Assembly: GCA_030272155.1 (NCBI GenBank)
Contig: CP126202.1
Span: forward strand, 1,302,001-1,366,000
Source of the DNA: Tetradesmus obliquus
Lineage: Eukaryota > Chlorophyta > Chlorophyceae > Sphaeropleales > Scenedesmaceae
Direction of reading: 5' to 3'
Length of the DNA: 64,000 nt
Shown here: positions 21,748 to 31,720 of the stretch, piece after piece
Layout: the number at the start of each line of letters is the position of its first letter
Numbering within the stretch: position 1 is the stretch's first letter
Made by a program: the position numbers and the translations under genes
The notes under the pieces: model-generated
Told to the model about the DNA's origin: nothing
Seen by the model: only the letters and a program-made list of their open reading frames with translations
Databases searched by the model: none

Positions 21748-24700
21748 TATTATTATTTTTATTATTATTGTTATTGTCATCATTGCATTTGCAGGGAAAA
21801 CAACCCGCACCCCACCCCACGCCACCCCATATACTCACACCGCCATGCATCGCATCAGACATAACAACAGTGCAGGCATGTTGCCCAAGTCCCTGCACTG
21901 CCGCTTTTCTTGTTTTGGTGTTTTGGATGCAAAGAGCACTGCGCAGAATGTTGCAGCGACCACTGCCTCCCCTGCTACTTGCAGGTTGTATCAATGCTGC
22001 AGCACGCGAGCCTTGCCTACTGCTGTGTATATGCCACGACACCCTGCCTACGCGGCGTACACGGTGTGCATGCATTGACTGCACTCACCATCGCTGCCGT
22101 GTGTTGCGGCCGGCTGCGTTCATGTGCATTGCACAGGGCGACATGCAGCACTACGCGAGCGACCCACACTCTGTGGCATGGGCGTTCCCGCGCATCGCCA
22201 AACCCATGCCTGCAACTCCTCTTGCCATAACATTATGGGAATGCCTTGCTGTTGTGTGCAGGGCGACAGGCAGCACTACGCGAGCGACCCGCACTCTGTG
22301 GCATGGGCGTTCCCGCGCATGGCCAAACCCATGCCTGCAACCCCACTTGCCATAACATATGCGACTGCTTTGCTGCTGTGTGCAGGGCGACAGGCATCAC
22401 TACGCGAGCGACCCGCAGTCAGTGGCGCAGGCCTGGCTGCGGCGGACCCCGCCCGGCTACAAGCTGCTGCTGGAGTGCTGCATCCATGCACACGCGTCCT
22501 CATACACACACGCATCCACCCTCACCTACATTTCACTCCATTTTCTGCCGCTAGACCCCAACCAGCACGTACTGGCTCATACCAGCTTCAAAGAATGCCA
22601 GGACTCACATGGGGTTGCTTTGCACTGTTTCTTTGATTGCAGGGCGACAGGCATCACTACGCGAGCGACCCGCAGTCAGTGGCGCAGGCCTGGCTGCGGC
22701 GGACCCCGCCAAGCTACAGCCGCTCCCTGCTGGAGCGCTGCATACACGCATCCTCATACACACACGCATTCACCCTCACCCACACCTCATTCCTGGCACT
22801 TCCATTCTGCCGCTGCACAACAACCATGGCATACTGGCTCATACCAGCTTCAGAGAATGCCAGGACTCACATGTGATTGCTTTGCACTGTTTCTTTTATT
22901 GTAGGGCGACAGGCAGCACTACGCAAGCGACCCGCGGTCAGTGGCGCAGGCCTGGCTGCGGCGGACCCCTCCCGGCTACAGCCGCTCGCTGCGGGAGCGC
23001 TGCATCCACGCCGGTGCCGCCATGGAGCCCTGGCAGCAGATGCAGCAGCGGGCGCCGGAGATGCTGGCGCAGCCAGAGAGCGAGGAAACGCTGGCCATGG
23101 TGAGCCGTAGCAGGGGTTGATGGGACTGTATTTTTTTGTTTTTCACAGAGATTGTAACAGAGTGTGCAAGACAGATGGTGTGGGAAACCTGGTGATGGTG
23201 CGTTGTAAAGACGTTCCCATTGCTGACTATCAACTGCTGCTTAAAGCGATGCTTGGCAGCATGAGCAGCTGAGAGCGCACGTGCGACCCACAGCAGCCGA
23301 CATGTTGCGTGGCGTGCTGGGTACGCAAATCGCTGCTGCAGCTGATCGTTTCTGAAATGCTGCGCACCACTTCATCATGCATGCATCAGTGTAATGTCTG
23401 ACACAAAAGAGCAACATTTGATGGTGTGCAGACACTGGCGGTGGGTGCGCGCCTGCTGTGCAAAGGCAAGGGCAGCATCTCACTCGCTGACCTTACAGGC
23501 CCCTCGACAGCAGCAGCAGCAGCAGGCCCAACAGATGGCGCCGGCAGCAGCAGCGCAGCAGCAGCAGCAGCAGGCGCGAAGCAGCAGGGCAAGCAGCCGT
23601 CTGCAGGCAAGAAGGGTGCTGGCAAGAAGGGTGCTGCTGCAGCAGCAGACGAGGTGGCAGCATCAGATGAGGGTGGCGATGCTGCAGATGATGAGGACAC
23701 AGCAGGTGGGCGGCGCATTGTGTGCTGCTGCACCTGCAGCTATTATGTTGACATCAACATCAAAGCATGTTGGAGCCTAACACCTCAACAAGATGTCATT
23801 GTTTTGGGCAGCGCGTTCACGCCACTTGAAACAGGGAGCTTGATGTATTTATCAATTGAGTTGACCCCTGTATCATGATCTCTGGAGCTCAACATCTCCA
23901 CAATCTTGACGAATGCTGGATCGCCTGTGCTGCTGCCGCTGCTGCTGCTGCTGCAGAGCTTGCTGCCGAGATGCAGGGGGGCAGCCACTTTGCCACGCAG
24001 ACCTGGCTCAAGCACCTCAACAGCATTGAGGACCCCATCGCGCGGCAGATCCTGCACCTGCAGCGCGCCGCGGAGCTGCACAACACGCAGTACGTGCGGG
24101 GGCAGGTGAGGCCGCCGCTTCCTATTTGCTACGTTTGGTTGTCGCTGCGTGAAGATCACCTGCGCAGTCTGATGTGTTCCTCTGCACAACAAGCAGCATG
24201 TGCGACGGCAAATGAGGGCCTCACCACGCAGCAGCCGGTGTTGTTATGTTACCTGACAACATAATTATGTCATTGGGTGGCAGCCAGTTTGTGTTCACAT
24301 TTACAGTTGCAGCTCCAACGCTGCACCTTGGCGCGTCAGCAGGAGGTGCTGCTGCTGCAGCACCATAGGCAGTTGTTGCTCACACTCACCGCTGCTGCCT
24401 CTGCTGCACGTTCATGCTGTCCTGTCACAGCAAAAGCTGCACATGGATGCAGCAGCAGCACAGGTGGACGCGGCTGCACCGCTGAGGGACCACAGGCCCC
24501 TCATGTGTAACGAGGACGATTACCGCCGCATGTGTGCTGTGCCCAAAGAGAAGGGGGCCAACTTTAGGGACATGCCGGGCGTGGTGACGCACCCAGGGGC
24601 GGCAGGAACCAAGAGCGGCAGGGGTGAGCGCTTGGCTGTGTGTGCGATGTGAGCTTAAATACTGCTGAATGTTAGGCAGGGCGAAACAGGCTGATGGTCT

Positions 24701-27302
24701 GAACAGGTTTCCTATTATTTGATGGTGCTGGTTGATGGCTGTTGTGGTTGTGCTGTGCCGAAAGAGAACGGGGCCAACTTTAGGGACATGCCAGGTGTGG
24801 TGACGCACCCAGGGGCGGCAGGGTCCAAGAGCGGCAGGGGTGAGCGCTGAGCTGTGTGTGCGATGTGAGCATGAATACTGCTGAATGTTAGGCAGGGCGA
24901 AACAGGCTGATGGTTTGAACAGGTTTCCTATTATTTGATGGTGCTGGTTGATGGCTGTTGTGGTTGTGCTGTGCCCAATCGAAGGGTGCCAACTGTAGGG
25001 ACATGCCGGGCGTGGTGACGCACCCGGGGGCGGCAGGAACCAAGAGCGCAGGGGTGAGCGCTTGGCTGGTGCGCGCGATGTGAGCTTGATTGATGTTGAA
25101 TGTTAGGCAGGGCAAAACAGGCTGATGGCATAGGCATGCTGCAGGCACGTGCGGCTCGGGCTCCTGGCACGCGGAGCAGCACATTGTGGACAGCGCCAGC
25201 AACAAGGCGCAACTGCTGACACCTATATCCTGCATTTCTGCACCTGTATCGTGCATTTTCTGCATCCGCAGGCACCTGCTGCTCGGGGTCCTGGCACGCG
25301 GAGCAGCGCATCGTGGACAGCGCCGCCAACAAGGCGCAGCTTGCGGCCAACCTGGCTGCCTGGCGGGCGCTGAGTGAGGAGGAGCGCGGCAAGAAGGACG
25401 GCATGGCCTTCCTGTTCAGGGGCGTGGAGATGGAGGTGAGTGGAATATATTTGAAACAAAATCTTTATCATCACACATGTGAACTGATTGGCTTCCAAGG
25501 TTTACCTTTATTGAAGATGATGTCGGATTTCGAAAGGAGTTGCGTGGCAGGTGCTGGGTGAGGAGGAGCGTGGCAAGAAGGACGGCATGGCCTTCCTATT
25601 CAGGGGCGTGGAGATGGAGGTGAGATCTTTTGTATGATTACGTTGATTATCAAGATGACATATGATTCATTTCTGATGCTACATGCTATCATGGTAAGGG
25701 GAGGGTCGGCTGCGGGCTGATGATCGTATGCACCTGTATGCAGCTGCCCTGGCGGCGGCATGCTGCCAAAGCTGCCCGCCTCCTAAGGCACTGACCGCAA
25801 CCACACAGCCGTAATGGAGGACAGCTGCGACACACTCTCCTTTCCACCCCATCACCCGCCGCTGCCTTTACAGCAGCAGCTGCCTCATGCTTGCGGAGGG
25901 ATTTCCAGACTCACCCCACACAGACCAACCACTCTCATCCCGACCGTGCTGTGTCACTTGTCAACCTCTTTCATTGCTGCTGCAGTGCGGCTGCCCCGGC
26001 GGCGGCATGCCCCCCAAGCCCCCGAAGGGCTTCCAAGGCAGCGACGGCAACCACAAGTCCTTCAGGGTGGACAGCTACGGCAGCACAGCCAACGGGGCCT
26101 GGCGCGGCAGCAAGCTGGAGGGCTGCAGCAGTGTCACGTACTTCACCAACACGGGAGACCTGGTGTGCCCGCGGTGAGTGATTTCAATCATCGGCCCTGC
26201 ATGCTGTTGCCGTTTGGAGAGTGAGCGCCCTTTTTGAATGGGCGCCGACAGGCTGCGCCAGCGGCGCGCATCTGTTCTCGAGATTGGACCTGGTGTGCCC
26301 ACGGCTGCCTCCGGCGCGTCTGGCACGACCAGATCTCGCCCAAAGTGCTCACATCCTGCCAAATATCAATGCTTGTCCTGCTGCCTGCTATGCAGCTGGC
26401 GCGTGACGCCTACAATCCCAGCGGGGAAAAAACATGCTGTCACAGACATAAACAAGGCGAGGATCACGCTCTCACAGCACTGCTCTTCCATGTTGTTTCG
26501 CCTTCTGCTGCAGCTGGTGCGTAACGTACAAGGGCGGCGCCTCCAACGGCAGGCACGGCTGCTTCGGGCGCATCTGGTGGGACCAGATCCAGCCGACAGT
26601 GGTCACGCGCGCGGAGCCGCACAACCTGGAGCTGGTGCACCCCACCCAGGACCGCGTGCTGAGCATACGCGAGAACGCGCGCTGCCAGGTGCGGAGTATG
26701 TGTCACACTATATTGTCCATCTAGTGCTCTCGCACGACTGCCAGAATGCGCTGCCAGGCTGAGCAGGAGTCTGAACATAAGAGGAAGTCAGGGTGTTGCA
26801 GCGATGTGCATCTAATGTGCCCGCACTGGCTGGGCCTGGCCGGGTGTGGGTGGTGCTGGCAGCCGCACAACCTGGAGGTGGTGCACCCCACACAGAACAG
26901 GGCGCTGAGCATCGGGAGAACGCGCGCTGCCAGGTGCGCAAGAGTCCAGCATTGCTATGTTATCCAGCAGTTCTGGCAGTTCCAGCACTTTGTGTTTGGT
27001 GTGTGGCGGCACTGGCTGGGCGCACTGCGAGCAGTGCCGGCAGCCGCACAACCTGGAGCTGGTGCACCCTACACAGGACCGCGTGCTGAGCATTTGCGAG
27101 AACGCGCGCTGCCAGGTGCGTTGAGCTGTCTTCGTCCCAAGGATCTCGGCCAATTCACCTGTTGTGACACGGCACTGGCTGTTTGCAGCGCGTGTTGTCT
27201 CAGGCGCTGTCAGAGCTTCTGTGCTTGGCTGACAACGCTGCTGCTGCTGCTGCTGCAGGGCTGCCCCGACTACCACGTGTTTGAGGGCCTGGCTGACACT
27301 GC

Positions 27303-27335
<33 letters not shown>

Positions 27336-27461
27336 ACTGCTGCAGGGCTCCCCTGACTTCCACGTGTTTGTGGGCCTGTCTGACAATGCACTGCTGCTGC
27401 CGCTGCTGCTGCTGCAGGGCATCCCGGACTGCCACGTGTTTGTGGGCCTGGCTGACATTGC

Positions 27462-27492
<31 letters not shown>

Positions 27493-27692
27493 CTGCAGGG
27501 CTCCCCTGATTTCCACGTGTTTGTGGGCCTGTCTGACAATGCACTGCTGCTGCCGCTGCTGCTGCTGCAGGGCATCCCGGACTGCCACGTGTTTGTGGGC
27601 CTGGCTGACATTGCACTGCCGCCGCTGCTGCTGCTGCTGCTGCTGCAGGGCTTCCCTGACTGCCACATGTTTGTGGGCCTGGATGACATTGC

Positions 27693-27754
<62 letters not shown>

Positions 27755-28158
27755 AGGGCTTCCCGGACTACCACGTGTTTGTGGGTCTGGCCGGCGGCAA
27801 GGGCCGCAACGGCAGCCACGGCAAGGGCACCGCTACGGTTGATGAAAGATATATGCAGGTGCGTTTATTAACAGTCACATGGTGCGATCGGCTAGGCTCA
27901 ACGTTCTGAGCGACGCGCTTGACAGTGGACTTTGTGAATAGGCTTGCGTGTTGTCCAGCCTGCTGCACACGCAGAAGTAGCATTGCATTGGGTTTGCTGA
28001 GGGCCTCCTGACCTCACCGTCACCCACTTGCACCCTGTTTCAAGAATGCTTCCCTGTACATCCTGCTGGGCAGAGCAACACCCCGTGGTGCCAACGCTGG
28101 CTGCTGTGCTGGGGCCACATACCATGCTTTGCTGACTATCACCTGCCCTACATGCACA

Positions 28159-28203
<45 letters not shown>

Positions 28204-28252
28204 AGATCGGCAACGCAATGGCACCGCCGCTGGCCGCTGCATTGGGCCGCTG

Positions 28253-28292
<40 letters not shown>

Positions 28293-29654
28293 ATCAAATC
28301 CTGTGTTTTATCCTGCTGCTGTCGCTGCAGATCGGCAACGCGGTGGCACCGCCGCTGGCCGCTGCATTGGGCCGCTGCCTGCTGCTGGCAGCCACTGAGG
28401 ATGCCCCTGTGGGCGTGCCTGTGGTGTCTGTGCCTGACCCGAAGTACGAGGCAGTGCTGCAGGAGTGCAGGCAGCAGGGCATCGAGTCCTGGTGTGAGCA
28501 GCAGGGGAACGTGGTAGACGAGGTGAGCGGTGTAAGAGTGCTTGTTGGTTTCGGTACGTGCCTCTGGTGTCTGTGCCTGGCCCTGAGTACGAGGCGGTGC
28601 TGCAGGAGTGCAGGCAGCAGGGGTTGGGCTTTTGAGCTTCTGGTGTGAGCAGGAGGGCAACGTGGTGGATGTGGTAGGGATTGTGGTTTGTGGTTGAGTG
28701 AATGCTGTGGCATCGAATGTGTGCACAACGCAGATGTTCACACGCAGCTGACACTGCTGCTGCTGTTGCTGCTGCTGTTGTGTATGATGCCTGCAGTCTC
28801 CCAACAATGACTTCTACTGGGCACGCCACCTGGGCCCTTCATTCCAGCGCACTGCAAAAGGCAGGGCCAAGAAGGGGGCAGCGCAGCAGCAGCAAGAGGA
28901 GGAGGAGGAGACAGGCGACGCTGCAGCAGCAGGCGCGGCGCCTGCAGTAGCAGCAGCAGCAGCTGCTGCTGCTGGAGCAGCAAGCAGCGACAGCAAGGGT
29001 GCTGCCCGCAAAGGCAGCAGCAAGCAGCAGAAAAGCAAGGCCAGCAGCAGCGCTGCAGATGGCGCTGCTGCTGCAGCAGCAGCTGGCAGCGTAGCAGCAG
29101 CAGCGGCTGCTGGGGATGCGCCTGCCAGCAAGCGCAAGAACAGTGCAGGCGCTGCTGCTGGCAGCAGCAAGGCAGCTGCTGCTGCTGGCAGCGACAAAGC
29201 GGCAGCAGCTGGCTCCGGCAGGAGCAGCAAGCGCAGCGCTGCAGCAGCAGCAACAGCAGCCATCAGGGAGGGCCTGCAGCAGGAGGCTACTCCCATCAAG
29301 AAGCTGGCACAGCAGGCAGCAGCAGCAGCTGCTGCAGCACAGCAGGTGCAGCAGAGCAGCCAGGCGGCAGCTGTTGCTGCGGCAGCAGCGGCTGAGCAGT
29401 GGCAGCAGCAGCAGCAGGTCATGGCGGATGCCGGCCCTGAGGACTCTCCTGCAGCCGCAGCAGCAGCGCCTGCTGCTGCTGCTGCTGCTGCTGAGCCTGG
29501 CAAAAGCAGCGCCAGGAGCAGCGCTGACCTGGTCGGCACAGACTCAGCAGAAGAAGAAGAGGAGGAGCAGCAGCAGCAGCAGGGCAGCAGTGGTGACGAG
29601 GATGAGGAGATGGAGGATGCAGATGAGCTGGTGGCACTGCCGGTGGCAGTGTGA
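10228..29654 (+). CDS. CMT: Chromomethylase-like DNA (cytosine-5)-methyltransferase with BAH domain
   Basis: 27 exons: join(10228..10569, 10840..10962, 11485..11553, 11921..12028, 12376..12599, 12916..12979, 13482..13721, 14544..14693, 15060..15218, 15758..15976, 16260..16508, 17118..17248, 17734..17917, 18122..18247, 20236..20358, 21090..21227, 21606..21686, 22905..23099, 23432..23705, 23957..24105, 24431..24623, 25272..25435, 25986..26173, 26514..26688, 27757..27858, 28331..28522, 28797..29654); 1739 aa, in frame throughout. The enzyme methylates cytosine in nuclear DNA. Seen: BAH domain about 120-390; motif [14 protein letters not shown] (from 394); motif IV GGPPCQNVSG with catalytic Cys753; motif VI MEQV instead of ENV (795-797); motif VIII GVPQGRMR (from 834); [24 protein letters not shown] with [36 protein letters not shown] (1391). 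The order matches plant CMT. Residues 555-730, where CMTs keep a chromodomain, are hard to recognise. A 286-residue Ala/Ser/Lys-rich tail ends in acidic repeats. Confidence 0.9.
13028..13107 (+). repeat. Echo of chromomethylase exon 6, nearly complete, with donor
   Basis: The copy encodes [17 protein letters not shown] followed by GTGAGT, against [17 protein letters not shown] in the real exon at 12916-12979. It lacks a good acceptor. It could be a decayed or alternative exon. Confidence 0.8.
13834..14057 (+). repeat. Two echoes of the 3' end of chromomethylase exon 7
   Basis: At about 13834-13905 and 13978-14055, copies of the sequence encoding [14 protein letters not shown] and GEGKR recur. 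The first keeps the GTGAGC donor; the second has lost a base and the donor. They lie downstream of the real exon end at 13721. Confidence 0.9.
14256..14487 (+). repeat. Three echoes of the 5' end of chromomethylase exon 8 (motif I)
   Basis: Copies beginning at about 14258, 14338 and 14442 repeat the CTGCAG acceptor followed by GTGCTGTACGTGCTGGAGCT and, in two of them, the glycine codons of motif I. All diverge after about 50 bp. The real exon starts at 14544. Confidence 0.92.
14808..14835 (+). repeat. Echo of the 3' end of chromomethylase exon 8
   Basis: TGCAACCACCCTGAAGCATT followed by GTGAGTAGC copies the real exon end and donor at 14680-14700. Confidence 0.8.
14966..15021 (+). repeat. Echo of the 5' end of chromomethylase exon 9
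   Basis: A 56-bp copy of the exon start, almost identical ([15 protein letters not shown]), follows its own CTG-rich tract and CACAG acceptor. The real exon starts at 15060. Confidence 0.92.
15689..15750 (+). repeat. Cluster of TTGAC motifs before chromomethylase exon 10
   Basis: Six TTGAC(C/T) motifs at 9-13 bp spacing occupy the last 70 bp of an intron and end just before the acceptor at 15757. TTGACC resembles a plant W-box, but an irregular tandem repeat is an equally good reading. Confidence 0.5.
16640..17096 (+). repeat. Tandem echoes of the 5' end of chromomethylase exon 12
   Basis: At least four units, the last three about 110-120 bp long, repeat a CTG-rich tract, CTGCAGGTG and GCGCGACGTGCGCAT before the real exon at 17118. 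The later units are nearly identical to each other, which suggests recent tandem growth. Confidence 0.9.
17281..17563 (+). repeat. Three echoes of the 3' end of chromomethylase exon 12
   Basis: Copies of the part encoding VKQGSS and [10 protein letters not shown] occur at about 17288-17372, 17418-17475 and 17485-17562. The last keeps a GTAAGT donor. They follow the real exon end at 17248. Confidence 0.9.
18326..20140 (+). repeat. Array of about 15 echoes of the 3' end of chromomethylase exon 14
   Basis: The segment encoding [18 protein letters not shown] plus its GTGGGCTT-type donor recurs about fifteen times at 60-170 bp spacing in one intron. Recognisable copies lie near 18382, 18489, 18659, 18785, 18908, 19011, 19143, 19309, 19434, 19604, 19740, 19845, 19980 and 20100, with one inverted copy at 19522-19576. 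Copies carry frameshifts, substitutions and deletions. The real exon end is 18247. Confidence 0.95.
19538..19640. repeat. Palindrome formed by an inverted and a direct exon-14 echo
   Basis: 19538-19584 pairs with 19591-19640 over almost the whole length, separated by 6 bp. The left arm is the only inverted copy in the array. Confidence 0.85.
20202..20231 (+). repeat. (CTG)n tract forming the acceptor of chromomethylase exon 15
   Basis: Ten GCT/CTG units run directly into TGACAG at the acceptor (20235). Confidence 0.8.
20350..20613 (+). repeat. 24-bp minisatellite of 5' splice sites, 11 exact units
   Basis: The unit starts GTGCCTCAGGTGTGTCAT and is 24 bp. The first unit spans the real end of exon 15 (GTGCCTCAG, end 20358) and its donor GTGTGT. 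Units start every 24 bp from 20350 to 20590 with no mismatch seen; a twelfth breaks down at 20614. Each unit therefore carries a full 5' splice site. Because 24 is a multiple of three and no stop is created, use of a later donor would insert VCHLLVPQ repeats in frame. Confidence 0.97.
20836..21089 (+). repeat. Two 127-bp tandem copies of an acceptor plus exon-16 start
   Basis: Units start at 20836, 20963 and 21090 (the real exon), exactly 127 bp apart. Each holds the acceptor, about 60 bp of exon 16 ([14 protein letters not shown]) and intron sequence. The first two units differ by very few bases, so the duplication is young. Confidence 0.95.
21319..21421 (+). repeat. Echo of the 3' end of chromomethylase exon 16 with intron flank
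   Basis: GGCGCAGCCTGCCGCGCTGG, the donor and about 65 bp of the following intron copy 21200-21295 closely. Confidence 0.88.
21564..21605 (+). repeat. (CTG)n tract forming the acceptor of chromomethylase exon 17
   Basis: About twelve CTG units end in CTTGCAG at 21605. Confidence 0.8.
21713..21775 (+). repeat. (ATT)n microsatellite in chromomethylase intron
   Basis: About twenty ATT units, slightly interrupted. The only long AT-rich microsatellite in the window. Confidence 0.9.
22130..22904 (+). repeat. Four echoes of the 5' end of chromomethylase exon 18
   Basis: Copies of GGGCGACAGGCAGCACTACG with their acceptors begin at about 22136, 22260, 22386 and 22642. The third and fourth extend over about 100 bp of exon ([10 protein letters not shown]) before diverging. 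The real exon begins at 22905. Confidence 0.93.
24751..25070 (+). repeat. Two echoes of the 3' end of chromomethylase exon 21
   Basis: Copies at about 24752-24850 and 24968-25075 repeat the [11 protein letters not shown] block, the GGTGAGCG donor and about 100 bp of following intron, giving a roughly 215-bp tandem. Frameshifts make both unusable. Confidence 0.93.
25139..25215 (+). repeat. Echo of the 5' end of chromomethylase exon 22
   Basis: GCAGGCACGTGCGGCTCGGG and the sequence for [18 protein letters not shown] copy the real exon start at 25272 with its acceptor. Confidence 0.92.
25547..25790 (+). repeat. Echoes of the 3' end of exon 22 and the 5' start of exon 23
   Basis: 25555-25625 copies the exon-22 end ([12 protein letters not shown]) with donor. 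25738-25790 is a diverged copy of the exon-23 start (CTGCCCTGGCGGCGGCATG). Each faces its own exon within the same intron. Confidence 0.88.
26244..26412 (+). repeat. Chimeric echo joining exon 23 end to exon 24 interior, plus exon 24 start echo
   Basis: Around 26286-26345, a copy of the exon-23 end (GACCTGGTGTGCCC) runs directly into a copy of the middle of exon 24 (CTGCCTCCGGCGCGTCTGG) with no intron between. The join lies at a short shared CACGG/CGCGG. At 26391-26412 an echo of the exon-24 acceptor and start follows. Confidence 0.8.
26860..27121 (+). repeat. Two echoes of the 3' end of chromomethylase exon 24
   Basis: Copies at 26861-26940 and 27038-27122 repeat the part encoding [17 protein letters not shown] plus the GTGCG donor, after the real end at 26688. 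Confidence 0.95.
27241..27756 (+). repeat. Array of six CTG-tract plus exon-25 start echoes
   Basis: Six units of a CTG tract, CTGCAGGG and a copy of the exon start ([10 protein letters not shown]) precede the real exon at 27757. Copied starts lie near 27259, 27345, 27418, 27500, 27573 and 27648. The units alternate between two subtypes, as expected if a two-unit block was itself duplicated. Confidence 0.95.
28160..28330 (+). repeat. CTG tracts and echo of the 5' end of chromomethylase exon 26
   Basis: A 45-bp CTG run ends in an acceptor at 28205. A 55-bp copy of the exon start ([17 protein letters not shown]) follows, then another CTG run. The real exon starts at 28331. Confidence 0.93.
28561..28680 (+). 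repeat. Echo of the 3' end of chromomethylase exon 26
   Basis: [19 protein letters not shown] and [10 protein letters not shown] are re-encoded with an 11-bp frameshifting insertion, following the real end at 28522. Confidence 0.92.
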
Positions 29655-29689
29655 CAGTTCAACATACGCAACAGCAACACCAGTACAAC

Positions 29690-30005
29690 CAGCAGCAGCA
29701 GGGCAGCAGTTGTGAGAGGATGAGGAGATGGAGGATGCAGAATATCTGGTGGCGCTGCAGATGGCAGTGTAAGACTGGCATCATGCAGCAGCAGCAGCGG
29801 CAGCCGTGGTCAGGAGAAAAAGGAGATGGGGGATGCACATGAAGGCAGTGCAGATGAGCTGGTGGCGCTGCCAGTGGGGGTGTGACGCTCTGGCAACATG
29901 CAACAGCAGCAGCACCACCACCAGCAGCAGCAGCAGCAGCAGCAGTGGTGCGGAAATTGAGGATGCACATGAGCTGTTGGCACTGCCTGTGGCGGTGTAC
30001 GCTGG
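29690..30005 (+). repeat. Three post-stop echoes of the chromomethylase C-terminal segment
   Basis: The last coding stretch (acidic run, then [10 protein letters not shown] and stop) recurs downstream of the stop codon at about 29700-29773, 29812-29884 and 29930-30005. The first two keep a stop codon in the same place. CAG runs between copies derive from the same segment. Confidence 0.9.
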
Positions 30006-30255
30006 CTACGTGCAACACCAGCAGCAGCAGCAGCAGCAGCAGTAGCAGCAGCAGCAAGGTTGCAGGAGTGTTGCTGGAGTGTGCGCCGTGTGCTGTGTGT
30101 GCCGTGACTGCGCCACGCAGCAGGAAGAAGGCTGGCTGAGAAGAAGTGCAGCAGCAGCCAACGCTTGGCCGCCAACGCTTGGCCGCCGGCTGCAGTGTAG
30201 CAGCGCTGTGCGGTGTGGTTGTGTCGGGGCGGCACAGTTTAGGAGCTGCTGCATT

Positions 30256-30307
30256 GTACAGATGTGCCAGTGGTAAGACATGTACAGATGTGCCAGTGGT
30301 AAGACAT
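30256..30307 (+). repeat. 26-bp tandem duplication
   Basis: Two exact copies of GTACAGATGTGCCAGTGG followed by TAAGACAT. Each contains CAGTGGTAAGA, a plausible 5' splice site. Confidence 0.85.
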
Positions 30308-30886
30308 GGGCGTGCCCATAAGCCTGTGACCGAGCAGCGCTTATCTGTGATACTCAGGATCATCACAAGGGTTGGCTGGTGATGGAACTCAGGCGCCTTT
30401 GAATGCAATCGGCAACTTTCTTATGCCTTTGGTGATGTGCAGCCTCCACGGCAGTTTGTAGCATAGTGTGTGCCTGAGAGACACAGTGGCACACGTCCGG
30501 AGTATGACATGGTTTGCTATGATGGTTTGGAACAGCTGTGACGTGTAAACACCTACTCGAGCATCCTGTTACAAAACACTCATGATATTTTCAGCTTAAA
30601 GCATACTGCGTAAGTGCTAATGCACAAGCATGCTTACGCAACCTTGGAGCGTGCACATGCATCACATGACTTCGCCACATGGTGTCCGCCAGTACGTCAT
30701 GATCAAGTCATCGCACTGATTCAGGCCTCGAACTTTTCGCAGCTGCAGTAATACGTCTAGCAACTTCATTAGCTCTTTCAAGGCGCCTTGCCGTATGTTT
30801 GACCAGTTACGGAACCATTTTCGCTCGCATCTTGTTTCAGTGTCCCACCAACTTTTGCTCGATTACTTTCGAATACTTGTCGAAGC

Positions 30887-31688
30887 ATGAAGACGTTGAT
30901 GGATGGGATCGCTCTTGATGAGACAGAGCTGGTCATCAGCATGTTGCCATACTGCAGCAGACAACTCGGTCTTCGAGGGCTTGCTTGCCTTGCAGCGACG
31001 AGCAATCGGCTTAAGTCAGCATGCACTACAATAACGCAGCTGGATACGCGGTGCCTGCTGCTGGATGCTCTGGATGCAGCTGGTGCAGCTGCAAGGAGCA
31101 GCAGCAAAGCAACAGCTGCTCGTAGCGATGCCTACAAACCCATGCAAGCAGTAGCATGGCTGTGTGTCGCAGTACCCACTGCCATCACATCACCAGATAC
31201 CGCAGACCGCCTAATTTCCACACCAGCAGTACCCCTGGAATGTGCAGCACAGCTTGTAGCAGCTGGCCTTCGTGTGTCCTGCAAGCAGCTGCTGGCAGCA
31301 GCACGCAGCATGGTGCCAGGCGTGGAGGTGTGGGTGCAGGCGCAGCAGCAGCTGGGCGTGCAGACAGACATCCCAGCAGCTGCTGTCACCATCTGCTGCG
31401 GCTGTAACTGGGTGAGTCGCTTGGAGAAGCACTTGCCATCGAGATATTGTTTCTATATTTGTGACAGCCATGGCAGCAGCGCACTGTTTGGAAAATGCGC
31501 AACATGCCTTTGCTGTGAAAGAAGACGTCTTTTGTCAGCAACGCATGATGCTTGGTGTGTGTAGTGGTACTGCTACTTCTGATGTGGTCGCCAGTCAGCT
31601 TCAAATTGCATGAGCTGTGCTATTCCAGCCAGCCAGCCAGCCAGCCAGACAGCCAGCCAGCCAGCAGCCGCCAGCCAGCCAGCCAGCA

Positions 31689-31720
<32 letters not shown>

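Larger units (their letters stand above)
29655..30886. other. Intergenic: chromomethylase 3' flank with terminal-CDS echoes
   Basis: Positions 29690-30005 hold three echoes of the last coding segment (listed separately). From 30060 to 30886 no gene is visible. There is a 26-bp tandem duplication at 30256-30307. The last 200 bp should contain the promoter of the gene starting at 30887. Confidence 0.6.

Noticed and set aside
18326..28680. Echoes as collapsed assembly errors or mispaired reads
   Set aside because: Copies differ by many substitutions and indels, occur in many genes with the same polarity, and include an inverted one; errors would give near-identical copies. Still worth checking with reads.
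10228..29654. MET1/DNMT1 rather than chromomethylase
   Set aside because: Only one BAH domain and no replication-foci domain; the blocks around motifs VI-X resemble CMT. Low-complexity regions leave some uncertainty.
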